From Hyphomicrobiales bacterium (GTDB lineage: Bacteria > Pseudomonadota > Alphaproteobacteria > Rhizobiales > Aestuariivirgaceae), in NCBI GenBank assembly GCA_020029455.1, contig JAIBJH010000020.1, forward strand, positions 1 to 19,233: a stretch of 19,233 nt of DNA, read 5' to 3'. The position numbers were made by a program, and so were the translations under genes. Positions 1 to 7,537 of the stretch are shown here, in pieces (position 1 is the first letter of the stretch; each line of letters begins with the position of its first letter). A model generated the notes under the pieces. It did no database searches and was not told the origin of the DNA. It saw only the letters and a list, made by a program, of their open reading frames with translations.

Positions 1-634
1 CCACCGTGCCAACGCCCTCATAGAGCGTGTAGACCGCCTCATTGATCATCGGCATCAAAATGCGATTGACGATGAAGGCTGGGAAGTCTTCTGAGACGGC
101 GATAATCTTGTTGAGCGCCGAGGCAAACTCCTTCACCGAGACAAAGGTCTTGTCATCGGTGGCGATGCCGCGGATGAGCTCGACGAGTTCCATCACGGGC
201 ACCGGATTCATGAAGTGAACACCCATGAATTTTTCCGGGCGGTCTGTACCGGCAGCAAGGCGCGTGATGGAAATTGACGAAGTGTTGGAGCCGAGCAGCG
301 CTTCGGGTTTCAAGTGCGGACAAAGATCGGTGAAGATCTGCTGCTTCACTTGCTCCTTTTCGGTGGCGGACTCGATGACAAAGTCATGGGAACCGAACCC
401 GGAAAAGGCAGACACGGGTGAAATGCGGGCCATTGCAGCGGTGCGATCGGCTTCGCTTATCTTTCCTGACTTGACCTGGCGAGCCATGTTGCCGGCGATC
501 TGGGCAAGGCCCTGATCAATGCGCTCCTGGCTCATGTCGTGGAGGCCCACTTTCATGCCTGCCAGTGCACAGACATGGGCGATGCCGGATCCCATCTGGC
601 CGGCGCCGATCACGCCAACGGATTCAATCTTCAT
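1..634 (-). CDS. hbd: 3-hydroxybutyryl-CoA dehydrogenase, C-terminus cut by window edge
   Basis: NAD(P)-dependent oxidation of (S)-3-hydroxybutyryl-CoA to acetoacetyl-CoA, in fatty-acid or butyrate/PHB-type metabolism in the cytoplasm. I translated it directly; no stop lies inside the window, so about 211 residues of the usual roughly 290 are present. The product begins MKIESVGVIGAGQMGSGIA, giving a Rossmann GAGQMG loop at residues 10-15. Further in come the family motif SNTSS and the catalytic-histidine motif GVHFMNP, then the segment EDFPAFIVNRILMPMINEA that opens the C-terminal domain. The ATG start fits the family N-terminus, but the Shine-Dalgarno match is poor. It lies 124 bp downstream of etfA on the same strand and probably belongs to the etfBA transcript. 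A fused FadB-type protein is unlikely because the dehydrogenase domain starts at residue 1. Confidence 0.95.
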   Translation of the reverse strand, partial: MKIESVGVIGAGQMGSGIAHVCALAGMKVGLHDMSQERIDQGLAQIAGNMARQVKSGKISEADRTAAMARISPVSAFSGFGSHDFVIESATEKEQVKQQIFTDLCPHLKPEALLGSNTSSISITRLAAGTDRPEKFMGVHFMNPVPVMELVELIRGIATDDKTFVSVKEFASALNKIIAVSEDFPAFIVNRILMPMINEAVYTLYEGVGTV

Positions 635-673
635 ACGATGTTTTTCGTCTTGTTTTTTTGGGAAATCCACACA

Positions 674-707
674 AGAGCGCAGAACCTAGTCTCCTGAGGT
701 GCGCTCT
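674..707 (-). other. Imperfect hairpin in the etfA-hbd gap
   Basis: Perfect 8-bp inverted repeat: AGAGCGCA at 674-681 and TGCGCTCT at 700-707. A further CCT/AGG pairing lies inside the 18-nt loop. It sits between the etfA stop and the hbd start. No T-run follows on the minus strand, so a simple intrinsic terminator is not supported. It could be an mRNA-processing or stabilising hairpin that sets the hbd/etf ratio, or chance. Confidence 0.3.
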
Positions 708-758
708 GCAAGCGCCATCGCGGATGTGCGACGGCGCGGCACCACCCTTCAAGAAGGG

Positions 759-1700
759 CTATTTGCCGAGCTTGCCCAGTTCCGTTTCCAGTTCCGGCAC
801 GGCTTGGAAGAGGTCGGCCACGAGGCCAAAGTCCGCCACCTGGAAGATGGGGGCTTCCTCGTCCTTGTTGATGGCAACGATGACCTTGGAATCCTTCATG
901 CCGGCGAGGTGCTGGATGGCGCCGGAGATGCCGACGGCAATATAGAGATCGGGGGCGACGACCTTGCCGGTCTGGCCAACCTGATAGTCATTAGGCACAT
1001 AGCCTGCGTCCACGGCAGCGCGTGAAGCACCGACGGCGGCGTTGAGCTTCTTCGCCACCGCTTCGAGCATCTTGAAGTTCTCACCGTTCTGCATGCCGCG
1101 GCCGCCGGAAACGATGATCTTCGCGGAGGTGAGTTCGGGACGGTCGGACTTCGTCAGGTTCTCACCGAGATAGGACGAGAGACCGGGATCGGCGGCGGCA
1201 TTTACTTTCTCGATAGCGGCAGAACCTCCTTCGCCGGTGGCAGCAAAGGAGGCGGTGCGCACGGTGATAATCTTCTTTTTGTCCGTGGACTGAACAGTTT
1301 GCACGGCATTACCGGCATAGATCAGGCGGACGAATGTGTCGGCGGATTTCACTTCGGAAATATCGGAGACCTGCATCACATCGAGCAGTGCCGCCACGCG
1401 CGGCATGAAATTCTTGCCATTGGTGGTGGCAGGCGCAACGATGTGATCGTAGTTACCCGCAAGTGAAACAATGGTTGCGGCCATCGGCTCGGCCAGCGGG
1501 CGCTCAAGAGCGGCGCTCTCAACATGCAGCACCTTCTTCACACCCTGAAGCTTCGCGGCCTGTGCGGCGGCGCTGTTCGCGTTGTTTCCAGCGACGAGGA
1601 CATGGACATCGCCACCCATTTGTGCTGCGGCGGTCAGCGCCTTGTGAGTTGAGTCTTTCAGCGACTTGTTATCGTGTTCGGCAATCAGAAGAACGGCCAT
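759..1700 (-). CDS. etfA: Electron transfer flavoprotein alpha subunit
   Basis: 313-residue FAD-binding subunit of the ETF heterodimer. It carries electrons from acyl-CoA dehydrogenases, and from DMGDH/sarcosine-type dehydrogenases, to ETF-ubiquinone oxidoreductase. The N-terminal domain starts MAVLLIAEHDN. The C-terminal FAD domain (about 190-313) shows the signature in order: SGGRGM, GASRAAVDAG, PNDYQVGQTGK, APDLYIAVGISGAIQHLAGM, INKDEEAPIF. Length is normal for the family. The ATG is 2 bp after the etfB stop, and its AGGAG ribosome-binding site (1711-1715) lies in the last codons of etfB, so the two subunits are translationally linked. Assignment is secure. Confidence 0.98.
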   Translation of the reverse strand: MAVLLIAEHDNKSLKDSTHKALTAAAQMGGDVHVLVAGNNANSAAAQAAKLQGVKKVLHVESAALERPLAEPMAATIVSLAGNYDHIVAPATTNGKNFMPRVAALLDVMQVSDISEVKSADTFVRLIYAGNAVQTVQSTDKKKIITVRTASFAATGEGGSAAIEKVNAAADPGLSSYLGENLTKSDRPELTSAKIIVSGGRGMQNGENFKMLEAVAKKLNAAVGASRAAVDAGYVPNDYQVGQTGKVVAPDLYIAVGISGAIQHLAGMKDSKVIVAINKDEEAPIFQVADFGLVADLFQAVPELETELGKLGK

Positions 1701-1702
1701 GA

Positions 1703-2449
1703 TCAGATTGCTCCTGCTTCCTTGAGCTTACCCACAAGTTCACTGACGGACTTCACCTTGACGCCAGCCAGGCGCTTGGGCGGGTCTTCGGTCTTCACCA
1801 CTTTCAAGCGCGGTGCGGGGTTGACGCCGAAGTCGGCCGGCGTCTTTTCATCGAGTGGCTTCTTCTTCGCCTTCATGATGTTGGGGAGCGAGGCATAGCG
1901 CGGCTGGTTGAGGCGAAGATCGGTTGTCACAATAAGCGGCATCTTGACCTTGATCTCCTGCAGACCGCCGTCGATCTCGCGGGTGATCTTGGCTTCACCA
2001 GAGCCAGGCTCAAGCTTCGAGCAGAAGGTGGCCTGAGGCCAGCCCAAGAGCGCGGCCAGCATCTGGCCCGTCTGGTTGGCGTCATCATCGATGGCCTGCT
2101 TGCCGAGAATGACAATCTCTGGCTTTTCAACCTCGACCACGCCCTTCAGAATTTTGGCGACCGAGAGCGGTTCCACATAGTCATCATGCTTTACGAGAAT
2201 GGCGCGGTCGGCACCCATGGCAAGGGCAGTGCGGAGTGTCTCCTGGGCCTGGGCGGGACCGATGGTGATGGCAACCACTTCCGTGGCCTTGCCCTGCTCC
2301 TTGAGGCGGATGGCTTCCTCGACGCCGATCTCGTCAAAGGGGTTCATGGACATCTTGACGTTGGCAAGCTCGACGCCAGAGCCATCGGCCTTCACCCTGA
2401 TCTTCACGTTGTAGTCAACGACGCGTTTGACCGCGACCAGAACCTTCAT
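1703..2449 (-). CDS. etfB: Electron transfer flavoprotein beta subunit
   Basis: 248-residue AMP-binding partner of EtfA. It starts MKVLVAVKRVVDYNVKIRVK, with the typical NPFDEIGVEEAIRLKE segment near residue 37. The family signature VTTDLRLNQPRYASLPNIMKA, whose leucine is the electron-transfer recognition loop, follows, then the KAKKKPL stretch. Length matches the short beta subunit of the mitochondrial/fatty-oxidation type. The ATG is preceded by AGGGAG at 2456-2461, 6 nt upstream, a good ribosome-binding site. It is the first gene of etfB-etfA-(hbd), with a candidate promoter just upstream. Confidence 0.98.
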   Translation of the reverse strand: MKVLVAVKRVVDYNVKIRVKADGSGVELANVKMSMNPFDEIGVEEAIRLKEQGKATEVVAITIGPAQAQETLRTALAMGADRAILVKHDDYVEPLSVAKILKGVVEVEKPEIVILGKQAIDDDANQTGQMLAALLGWPQATFCSKLEPGSGEAKITREIDGGLQEIKVKMPLIVTTDLRLNQPRYASLPNIMKAKKKPLDEKTPADFGVNPAPRLKVVKTEDPPKRLAGVKVKSVSELVGKLKEAGAI

Positions 2450-2476
2450 AGACAGCTCCCTGGAAATGTGGCGGAA

Positions 2477-2505
2477 CCTCTAGGGGTGGGGCCTGCGATA
2501 GTCAA
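2477..2505 (-). promoter_or_regulatory. Candidate promoter for etfBA
   Basis: On the minus strand TTGACT (2500-2505) is followed after 17 bp by TAGAGG (2477-2482), about 28 bp before the etfB start codon. The -35 is near-consensus and the -10 is weak (3 of 6). Placement in the 96-bp gap behind chaC fits an independent promoter for the ETF operon. Confidence 0.4.
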
Positions 2506-2545
2506 TTCCGGCAACGGCGTCAGGCAGTCGAATGCGACCTTTTGG

Positions 2546-3076
2546 CTAGCTGTCGAGAAGGGTGGCAATCCGATCCAAATTGTCGTCACGGATGCCTAAT
2601 TCTGCCAGTTTGCGGTGGGTGGCGCGGACATAGTCGATATTGAAGCCCGCCTCCCCATGACCCTGCCTCACCAGCTGCAAGATGATTTCATCCTTGAGGG
2701 TGCGGGCGCATTGGGGATGGCCGTGGTTGACCACATAGGTGAGGGCGTGAACGGTGCCGCCGCCATTGGCCAGCGTCACGGGCTTTATGACCTCGCGATA
2801 GACCTCGGTGATGAGCTCTCGCTTTGTCAGGTACTCATGAACGGCGGGCCAGTTCGAGGCGGCAATCTTGTAGGCAACGCCCTGGCAGGAGCCACCGCGG
2901 TCGAGGCCGAAGACCAGGCCCGGTGTGTCCGGATTGCCGCGATAGTGGAAGGAATAGACGCAGAGCTTGCGGTGATAGCCGCGAAGCTTCGCGGGCAGGC
3001 AGCGCTCGAATTCAAAGCCGGGATTCCAGATCAGCGAGCCATAGGCAAAGACCCAGCGCTCTTCGTTCACGGCCAA
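2546..3076 (-). CDS. chaC: ChaC-type gamma-glutamylcyclotransferase
   Basis: 176-residue protein of the ChaC/GGCT fold. The family cleaves glutathione to 5-oxoproline and Cys-Gly in the cytosol. Visible motifs are the substrate-binding loop YGSL (12-15) in VFAYGSLIWNPGF, and the likely catalytic glutamate E87 in YLTKRELITEVYR. FGLDRGGSCQGVAYKI is also typical. No ATG is available: the start is TTG (3074-3076), chosen because AAGGG at the tyrC end sits 7 nt upstream; GTG two codons later is the alternative. It begins 3 bp after the tyrC stop, so it is co-transcribed with aromatic biosynthesis genes although its substrate is unrelated. Glutathione specificity is inferred from family only. Confidence 0.88.
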   Translation of the reverse strand: MAVNEERWVFAYGSLIWNPGFEFERCLPAKLRGYHRKLCVYSFHYRGNPDTPGLVFGLDRGGSCQGVAYKIAASNWPAVHEYLTKRELITEVYREVIKPVTLANGGGTVHALTYVVNHGHPQCARTLKDEIILQLVRQGHGEAGFNIDYVRATHRKLAELGIRDDNLDRIATLLDS

Positions 3077-3079
3077 GTC

Positions 3080-4003
3080 TCAGCCCTTGTGGCTGGGATC
3101 GCGGCCGAAGTCCGGGGCAGCCGTATCCTGGCCTGCCGCGATAATGCCCTTGCGAATTTCGCGGGCCCGCGTGAAGAGGTTGAAGAGCGTCTCGCCGTCG
3201 CCCCAGCGGATGGCCCGCTGCAGCATGGACAGTTCTTCCATGAAGCGGCCCAGCATTTCGAGCACGGCTTCCTTGTTATTGAGGAAGACATCACGCCACA
3301 TGGTGGGATCAGAAGCGGCGATGCGCGTCAGGTCGCGGAAACCGCCGGCGGAGAACTTGACGACTTCGGACTGGGTCACTTCCTCAAGGTCGGCGGCGGT
3401 TGCCACGGAATTATAGGCGATCAAGTGCGGCAGATGGCTGGTCATAGCGAGGACGAGATCATGATGCTCGACCGACATGCGGTCGATCTTTGAGCCGAGG
3501 CGCTGCCAGAAGTTTTCAAGTTTCGCCACAATGGCTTCATCGGTGCCGGGCAGCGGCGTTAGGATGCACCAGCGATTCTGGAAAAGATCGGCAAAGCCGG
3601 AGCGCGGGCCTGACTGCTCAGTGCCGGCAATGGGATGGCCCGGAATGAAATGGGCGTGCTTGGGAATATGCGGGGCGCAGTCCCTGACAATGGCGCCCTT
3701 TACCGAACCCACGTCAGTGACAATGGCGCCGGGTTCAATGGTAGGCCCGATGGCTGCTGCAATCGCGCCGCAGGCACCGATTGGCGCGCAGAGGATCACA
3801 AGGTCAGCGCCCTTCACCGCGTCAACCGGACTGTCGAACACCTTCGAAACCAAACCCAGTTCTAGTGCGATCTTTCGCGTTTCTGCACTTTTGGCGTGGC
3901 CGACGATGTCCTTTGCCCCGCCAAATTTCTTCACCGCGTGGCAAATGGATGAGCCGATAAGGCCAATGCCCAGTACGGCGATGCGTTCAAATTCCGCGCT
4001 CAC
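3080..4003 (-). CDS. tyrC: Prephenate/arogenate (cyclohexadienyl) dehydrogenase
   Basis: 307-residue TyrA-family enzyme for oxidative decarboxylation of prephenate (or arogenate) toward tyrosine. The NAD(P)-binding loop GIGLIG is at 12-17. DVGSVKG (97-103), the catalytic-histidine motif GHPIAGTEQSG (122-132, H123) and SHLPHL (188-193) are all present. There is no fused chorismate mutase or C-terminal ACT domain, so this is the monofunctional TyrC/TyrA form; the mutase is supplied by a neighbouring gene. The start is GTG, overlapping the hisC stop by 4 bp (GTGA), with GGAG about 10 nt upstream. Prephenate versus arogenate preference cannot be read from the sequence. Confidence 0.94.
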   Translation of the reverse strand: MSAEFERIAVLGIGLIGSSICHAVKKFGGAKDIVGHAKSAETRKIALELGLVSKVFDSPVDAVKGADLVILCAPIGACGAIAAAIGPTIEPGAIVTDVGSVKGAIVRDCAPHIPKHAHFIPGHPIAGTEQSGPRSGFADLFQNRWCILTPLPGTDEAIVAKLENFWQRLGSKIDRMSVEHHDLVLAMTSHLPHLIAYNSVATAADLEEVTQSEVVKFSAGGFRDLTRIAASDPTMWRDVFLNNKEAVLEMLGRFMEELSMLQRAIRWGDGETLFNLFTRAREIRKGIIAAGQDTAAPDFGRDPSHKG

Positions 4004-5094
4004 GCCATGAACTCCTTCAAGGCCGCGACTACGGCGCAGTTGGCTTCTTCATCGCCCACTGTGAGCCGCAAGGCTGCGGGCAAGCCGTAGGCTTCCATAC
4101 GGCGGGCTACGATACCGCGGTCGAGGAGAAAAGCATCGGCGCGGTCCACCGGTTTTTCTTTCGGGAAATGCAGCAGCAGGAAATTGCCAACGCTGGGCGT
4201 CACGGCAATGCCAAGCTTGCCGATTTCCGATGCAAGCCAAGGCAGCCAGCGGCCGTTGTGGGCCAGCGCCTTGTCCATGAAGGACTGGTCGTTGATGGCG
4301 GCAACACCTGCGGCGATGGCGGCGGAGGATACGTTGAAGGGACCACGGATGCGGTTCAGCACATCGGCCACAGGAGCGGGGCAATAGGCCCAGCCGAGAC
4401 GCAGTGCCGCCAACCCGTAGATCTTCGAGAAAGTGCGGGTCATCACCACATTATCGAATTCGGAAACAAGCGCGAGGCCCGGTTCATAGTCATTGGCCTG
4501 GACGAATTCCGCATAGGCGGCATCGAGCACCAGCAGCACGTGGCCCGGCAATCCCGCGTGCAGCCGTTTCACCTCGCTGAAAGGCAGATAGGTGCCTGTA
4601 GGATTGTTCGGGTTGGCGAGGAAGACAAGCTTCGTCTTTGGTGTCACGGCTTTCAGGATCGCATCGACATCGGCGGTGTGATTTTTCTCCGGCGCAACGA
4701 TGGCCTTTGCGCCATTGGAGGCAATGGCAATGGGATAGACCAGAAAACCATGCTGGGTGTGGATAGCCTCATCGCCCTCGCCCAGATAGCCATGGGCCAG
4801 AAGCTGCAGGAGTTCATCGGAGCCGGCACCGCAGACAATGCGATCTGGTGCCAGACCATAGCGGGCGGCGATGGCCCGACGTAGCGCGGTGGCGCTGCCA
4901 TCGGGATAGCGCTCCAAATGATTTGCAATATCGCGATAGGCGGCCAGGGCCGCGGGGCTGGCACCCAGTGGCGATTCATTGGAGGAGAGCTTGTGCACCT
5001 TTGCGCCCTTGGCTGTGCTTTTACCGGGCACATAGGGCGCAATGGTCAAGATGCCGGGGCGCGGTTCTGGCCGCCCCTGCGATGGCGTGGACAT
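4000..5094 (-). CDS. hisC: Histidinol-phosphate / aromatic aminotransferase
   Basis: 364-residue fold-type I PLP enzyme. HisC converts imidazole acetol phosphate to L-histidinol phosphate; in this context it probably also transaminates phenylpyruvate and 4-hydroxyphenylpyruvate. Visible are KLSSNESPLG near 35-44, GAGSDELLQLL (89-99), NPNNPTG (161-167), the cofactor Asp in LDAAYAEF (D191), the Schiff-base lysine K224 in TRTFSKIYGLA, and LRLGW (231-235). The ATG has GAGG upstream. It starts 4 bp after the chorismate mutase stop and overlaps tyrC by 4 bp, and no other his genes are nearby. That neighbourhood argues for an aromatic aminotransferase role, but the family cannot separate the two. 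Confidence 0.94.
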   Translation of the reverse strand: MSTPSQGRPEPRPGILTIAPYVPGKSTAKGAKVHKLSSNESPLGASPAALAAYRDIANHLERYPDGSATALRRAIAARYGLAPDRIVCGAGSDELLQLLAHGYLGEGDEAIHTQHGFLVYPIAIASNGAKAIVAPEKNHTADVDAILKAVTPKTKLVFLANPNNPTGTYLPFSEVKRLHAGLPGHVLLVLDAAYAEFVQANDYEPGLALVSEFDNVVMTRTFSKIYGLAALRLGWAYCPAPVADVLNRIRGPFNVSSAAIAAGVAAINDQSFMDKALAHNGRWLPWLASEIGKLGIAVTPSVGNFLLLHFPKEKPVDRADAFLLDRGIVARRMEAYGLPAALRLTVGDEEANCAVVAALKEFMA

Positions 5095-5098
5095 GATG

Positions 5099-5890
5099 TT
5101 AAACCTCGATGGCCGAGGGATAGCGCCCCGCCAGCATCAGGCCAAGGGAGATGTTGGAACGGGAAAGCCCCACAATGGGGCTCTCATGCTCGGAGAAATA
5201 GCCGGGAAGGCCCGACAACCGGAAGGGACCGACCTTGACCTGCCAGGCAGGCTGGGGGGCAAAATCACGGGGCAAGTTGCCCTGGGTGATGAGAAGCGTC
5301 TCGTCCTGGCCAGTGGGTTCGGTGGTCACATGGCCGATGATCAGGAGCTTGGGCACCTCGCCTTCCCGGATCACAGGCAGGCTGGCTATGACGCGGGCCT
5401 GGCCGGACTTGCCCTCGATCATGGGACCAATCCAGTTGCCTTCCGTTTCGACAATGCAGAGGTCGCGGGGGGAGGTGTTGACCTGCATGAGGGCCTGGGC
5501 CTCATCCTTCCATTCCTCAACCGCCATGGGTCCGAAATGGTCGCGGATGCGCAGGCGGTTGCCAATGGCGCTGGAAAGCTTCTTGGTGATGTGAATGGTG
5601 GTAGTGGATTGGCGCTGGCTCGATTCTGTAAGGATCGCCCGCCAGATCCTGACGACAAAGGCGGGATCGAGGTCCTTGAAGGCTGCTTCCGAGAGCAGGC
5701 GGCGCAGGATCTGCGTCTCGCGGGAGGGCCGGAGCGGCGACTGCACCGGGCCGCCCTTCACATGCTTGAGGGCCTTCACCTGTTCAGTGACGGAGAAGCG
5801 CTTGCCGAGCAAATCCAGAAGCTTGCCGTCAATGGCGTCCAGCTCCTGGCGAAGGGCCTCAAGGGCCGGGTTCTGATTGTTATTGTTCAT
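5099..5890 (-). CDS. AroQ-type chorismate mutase with uncharacterised C-terminal domain
   Basis: 263 residues from the chosen ATG. The N-terminal 95 residues are an all-helical AroQ chorismate mutase (chorismate to prephenate). By alignment with the E. coli P-protein mutase, the active-site set is present: R14, R31, K42, R57, E58, S90 and Q94. The equivalent of E. coli D48 appears replaced. The remaining 165 residues match no domain I can name with certainty. A stretch CIVETEGNWIGPM and a terminal LAGRYPSAIEV faintly resemble the prephenate dehydratase VEN-type motif and ACT-domain end. An open frame extends upstream to 6049 but covers the methyltransferase end; the ATG at 5890 fits where the mutase domain begins. 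No clear Shine-Dalgarno is seen. It heads the hisC-tyrC-chaC operon. Confidence 0.88.
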   Translation of the reverse strand: MNNNNQNPALEALRQELDAIDGKLLDLLGKRFSVTEQVKALKHVKGGPVQSPLRPSRETQILRRLLSEAAFKDLDPAFVVRIWRAILTESSQRQSTTTIHITKKLSSAIGNRLRIRDHFGPMAVEEWKDEAQALMQVNTSPRDLCIVETEGNWIGPMIEGKSGQARVIASLPVIREGEVPKLLIIGHVTTEPTGQDETLLITQGNLPRDFAPQPAWQVKVGPFRLSGLPGYFSEHESPIVGLSRSNISLGLMLAGRYPSAIEV

Positions 5891-5948
5891 CAATGGTGCA
5901 CGGACTGTTCCGGGCACCCTCTTAGACTGAATAGCTACGCCATGGAAA

Positions 5949-6695
5949 CTAGTCTTGTCTTGACGTCCGCATGCCATGCGGGGCGGGCAGAAGCACCGGG
6001 CGGAAGCGGGGAACGAGCCTCCGGGCGCGCTTTCCCGACGAGAAGGCATAAACCTGTTTTACCGCTTCTACGATGGTGACGCCGGAAATTGCACCGAGAG
6101 TGATGCGGCCGATCCGCTCGAAATAGCGGGCGGTTTTAATGGCAGTGAGATGGCGCAAGGGCGGAAAATGCAGGGCCGTGTCCCAGCGGGTGACTTCGAA
6201 TTTCGTTTCCTTGAGAAGCTCTGCAATCTGGTGCTTCGAAAAAGGCTGGCCATGGCCGAAGGGTGTTGCCTCGGAGGCGGCCCACAGGCCCCGGCGGTTG
6301 GGGATCACCAGCACGAGCCTTCCCTGCGGGGCAAGCACCCGCCAAACCTCATGCAGCATGTCGTCGGGCGTGTCGGCGAATTCGAGGCCATGAACAACGA
6401 GTGCCAGATCGACCACGCTCTCGACCAAGGGAAGATCGCATTCATCAACAAGGGCCGAGCGGTTTGCGTCGCCTTCTTGCGGCCAATGAATGACACCCTG
6501 CTTGGCCTGCATGAAGGCAAGGGAGAGGGCATCATCCGGAGTCATCGCTGCGAGATAGGGAGGAGCAAAGCCAAGGCCCATGACCGTCTGGCCCGCACTT
6601 GCCCTCACAAGCTGCTTCAACCTTCGCGACAAAAGCTCCGCAGTGAGACGGCCCAGCGCGGTCTCATAGAAATTCCTCAGATCGACGACATGCAT
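5949..6695 (-). CDS. Class I SAM-dependent methyltransferase
   Basis: 248-residue Methyltransf_11-type protein of unknown substrate. The SAM-binding loop is atypical: QTVMGLGFAPPYL instead of the usual acidic residue plus GxGxG. Later strands fit: DLALVVHGLEFADTPDDMLHEVWRVLAPQGRLVLVIPN is the usual motif II/III run (split here: DLALVVHGLEFADT, then EVWRVLAPQGRL), followed by an RRGLWAA segment and a basic C-terminus. It is transcribed away from gloB across 68 bp, an arrangement I recall from Rhizobiales. The chorismate mutase gene follows 58 bp after its stop. There is no recognisable Shine-Dalgarno before the ATG, and a -10-like TAGATA lies only 7 nt upstream, so its mRNA may be nearly leaderless. 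Confidence 0.85.
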   Translation of the reverse strand: MHVVDLRNFYETALGRLTAELLSRRLKQLVRASAGQTVMGLGFAPPYLAAMTPDDALSLAFMQAKQGVIHWPQEGDANRSALVDECDLPLVESVVDLALVVHGLEFADTPDDMLHEVWRVLAPQGRLVLVIPNRRGLWAASEATPFGHGQPFSKHQIAELLKETKFEVTRWDTALHFPPLRHLTAIKTARYFERIGRITLGAISGVTIVEAVKQVYAFSSGKRARRLVPRFRPVLLPAPHGMRTSRQD

Positions 6696-6702
6696 AAAGC
6701 GC

Positions 6703-6708
6703 TATCTA
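6703..6708 (-). promoter_or_regulatory. Possible -10 element of a leaderless methyltransferase mRNA
   Basis: TAGATA on the minus strand, separated by 7 nt from the methyltransferase ATG. A -35 is weak (TTCAAT at 17-bp spacing). The absence of a Shine-Dalgarno supports a start site at or next to the ATG, but the motif alone is thin evidence. Confidence 0.2.
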
Positions 6709-6763
6709 ATCCATCCGACAAAGCAATTGAATGGCGCTGAGATGATGGTTAAGGGCACATTCC

Positions 6764-7537
6764 ATGGCAAATCTCGAACTCCACCAATTTATCTGCCGCA
6801 GCGACAATTATGGCGTGCTGGTGCATGATTCAAGGACCGGCACCACCATCAGCATCGATGCGCCCGATGCTGCGGCCATCGCCGATAACCTCAAAAAGCG
6901 AGGTTGGCAGCTCACGCATATTCTTACCACGCACCACCATGAAGACCATGTGGCGGGCAATCTTGAACTCAAGGAGCATTTCGGCTGCACCATCATCGGA
7001 CCGGAAAAGGAGAAGGAGAAGATTCCCGGCATCCGCAAGACGGTGAAGGGCGGCGATGTTTTCGAGATCGCCCAACGCAAGATGAGGGTCTTTGCCTGTC
7101 CGGGACATACGGCAGGGCATGTGGCCTATCAGTTCATTGATGACTATCTGCTCTTTGCGGCGGATACGCTGTTCGCCATGGGTTGCGGCCGCGTCTTCGA
7201 AGGCACCATGGAGGAGATGTTCCATTCGGTGAACCAATTCCGCAGCCTGCAGCCCATGACGTCCGTCTATTGCGGGCATGAATACACCGAAGCCAATGCC
7301 AAGTTTGCGCTCTCCGTCGAGCCCGGCAACAAGGCGCTGCAGATGCGCGCCGCCGCCGTGAGGGTGCTGCGCGCCCAGGACAAGATGACTTGCCCGACAA
7401 CCATCGGCGAGGAACTGAAAACCAATCCTTACCTGCGCTGTGATTCGCCCGAGATCAGGAAGATTTTGGGCATGGAACAGGCGACGGATGTGGAAGTGTT
7501 CGCAGAACTCCGTACACGGAAGAATAACTTCAAGTAG
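6764..7537 (+). CDS. gloB: Hydroxyacylglutathione hydrolase (glyoxalase II)
   Basis: 257-residue metallo-beta-lactamase-fold enzyme that hydrolyses S-D-lactoylglutathione to D-lactate and glutathione, completing methylglyoxal detoxification. All metal ligands are visible: THHHEDH (H57, H59, D61, H62), PGHTAGH (H115), FAADTLF (D134) and YCGHEYT (H172). The C-terminal glutathione-contacting region includes the NPYLRCD segment, and length is standard. The ATG has AAGGG (6751-6755) 8 nt upstream. It is divergent from the methyltransferase gene and its last 8 bp overlap the end of the convergent EamA gene. Assignment is secure. Confidence 0.97.
   Translation: MANLELHQFICRSDNYGVLVHDSRTGTTISIDAPDAAAIADNLKKRGWQLTHILTTHHHEDHVAGNLELKEHFGCTIIGPEKEKEKIPGIRKTVKGGDVFEIAQRKMRVFACPGHTAGHVAYQFIDDYLLFAADTLFAMGCGRVFEGTMEEMFHSVNQFRSLQPMTSVYCGHEYTEANAKFALSVEPGNKALQMRAAAVRVLRAQDKMTCPTTIGEELKTNPYLRCDSPEIRKILGMEQATDVEVFAELRTRKNNFK

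Noticed and set aside
2615..3493. 292-residue open frame on the plus strand
   Set aside because: It is antisense to the chaC and tyrC genes, whose products are clear family members. Long antisense frames are common at this GC level and its translation shows no known motif.
5891..6049. Upstream extension of the chorismate mutase frame
   Set aside because: It overlaps the methyltransferase 3' end and translates to Pro/Arg/Cys-rich sequence unlike the family.
5042..6079. 345-residue open frame on the plus strand
   Set aside because: Antisense to the chorismate mutase gene and spans two genes; the mutase active-site residues on the other strand settle the coding strand.
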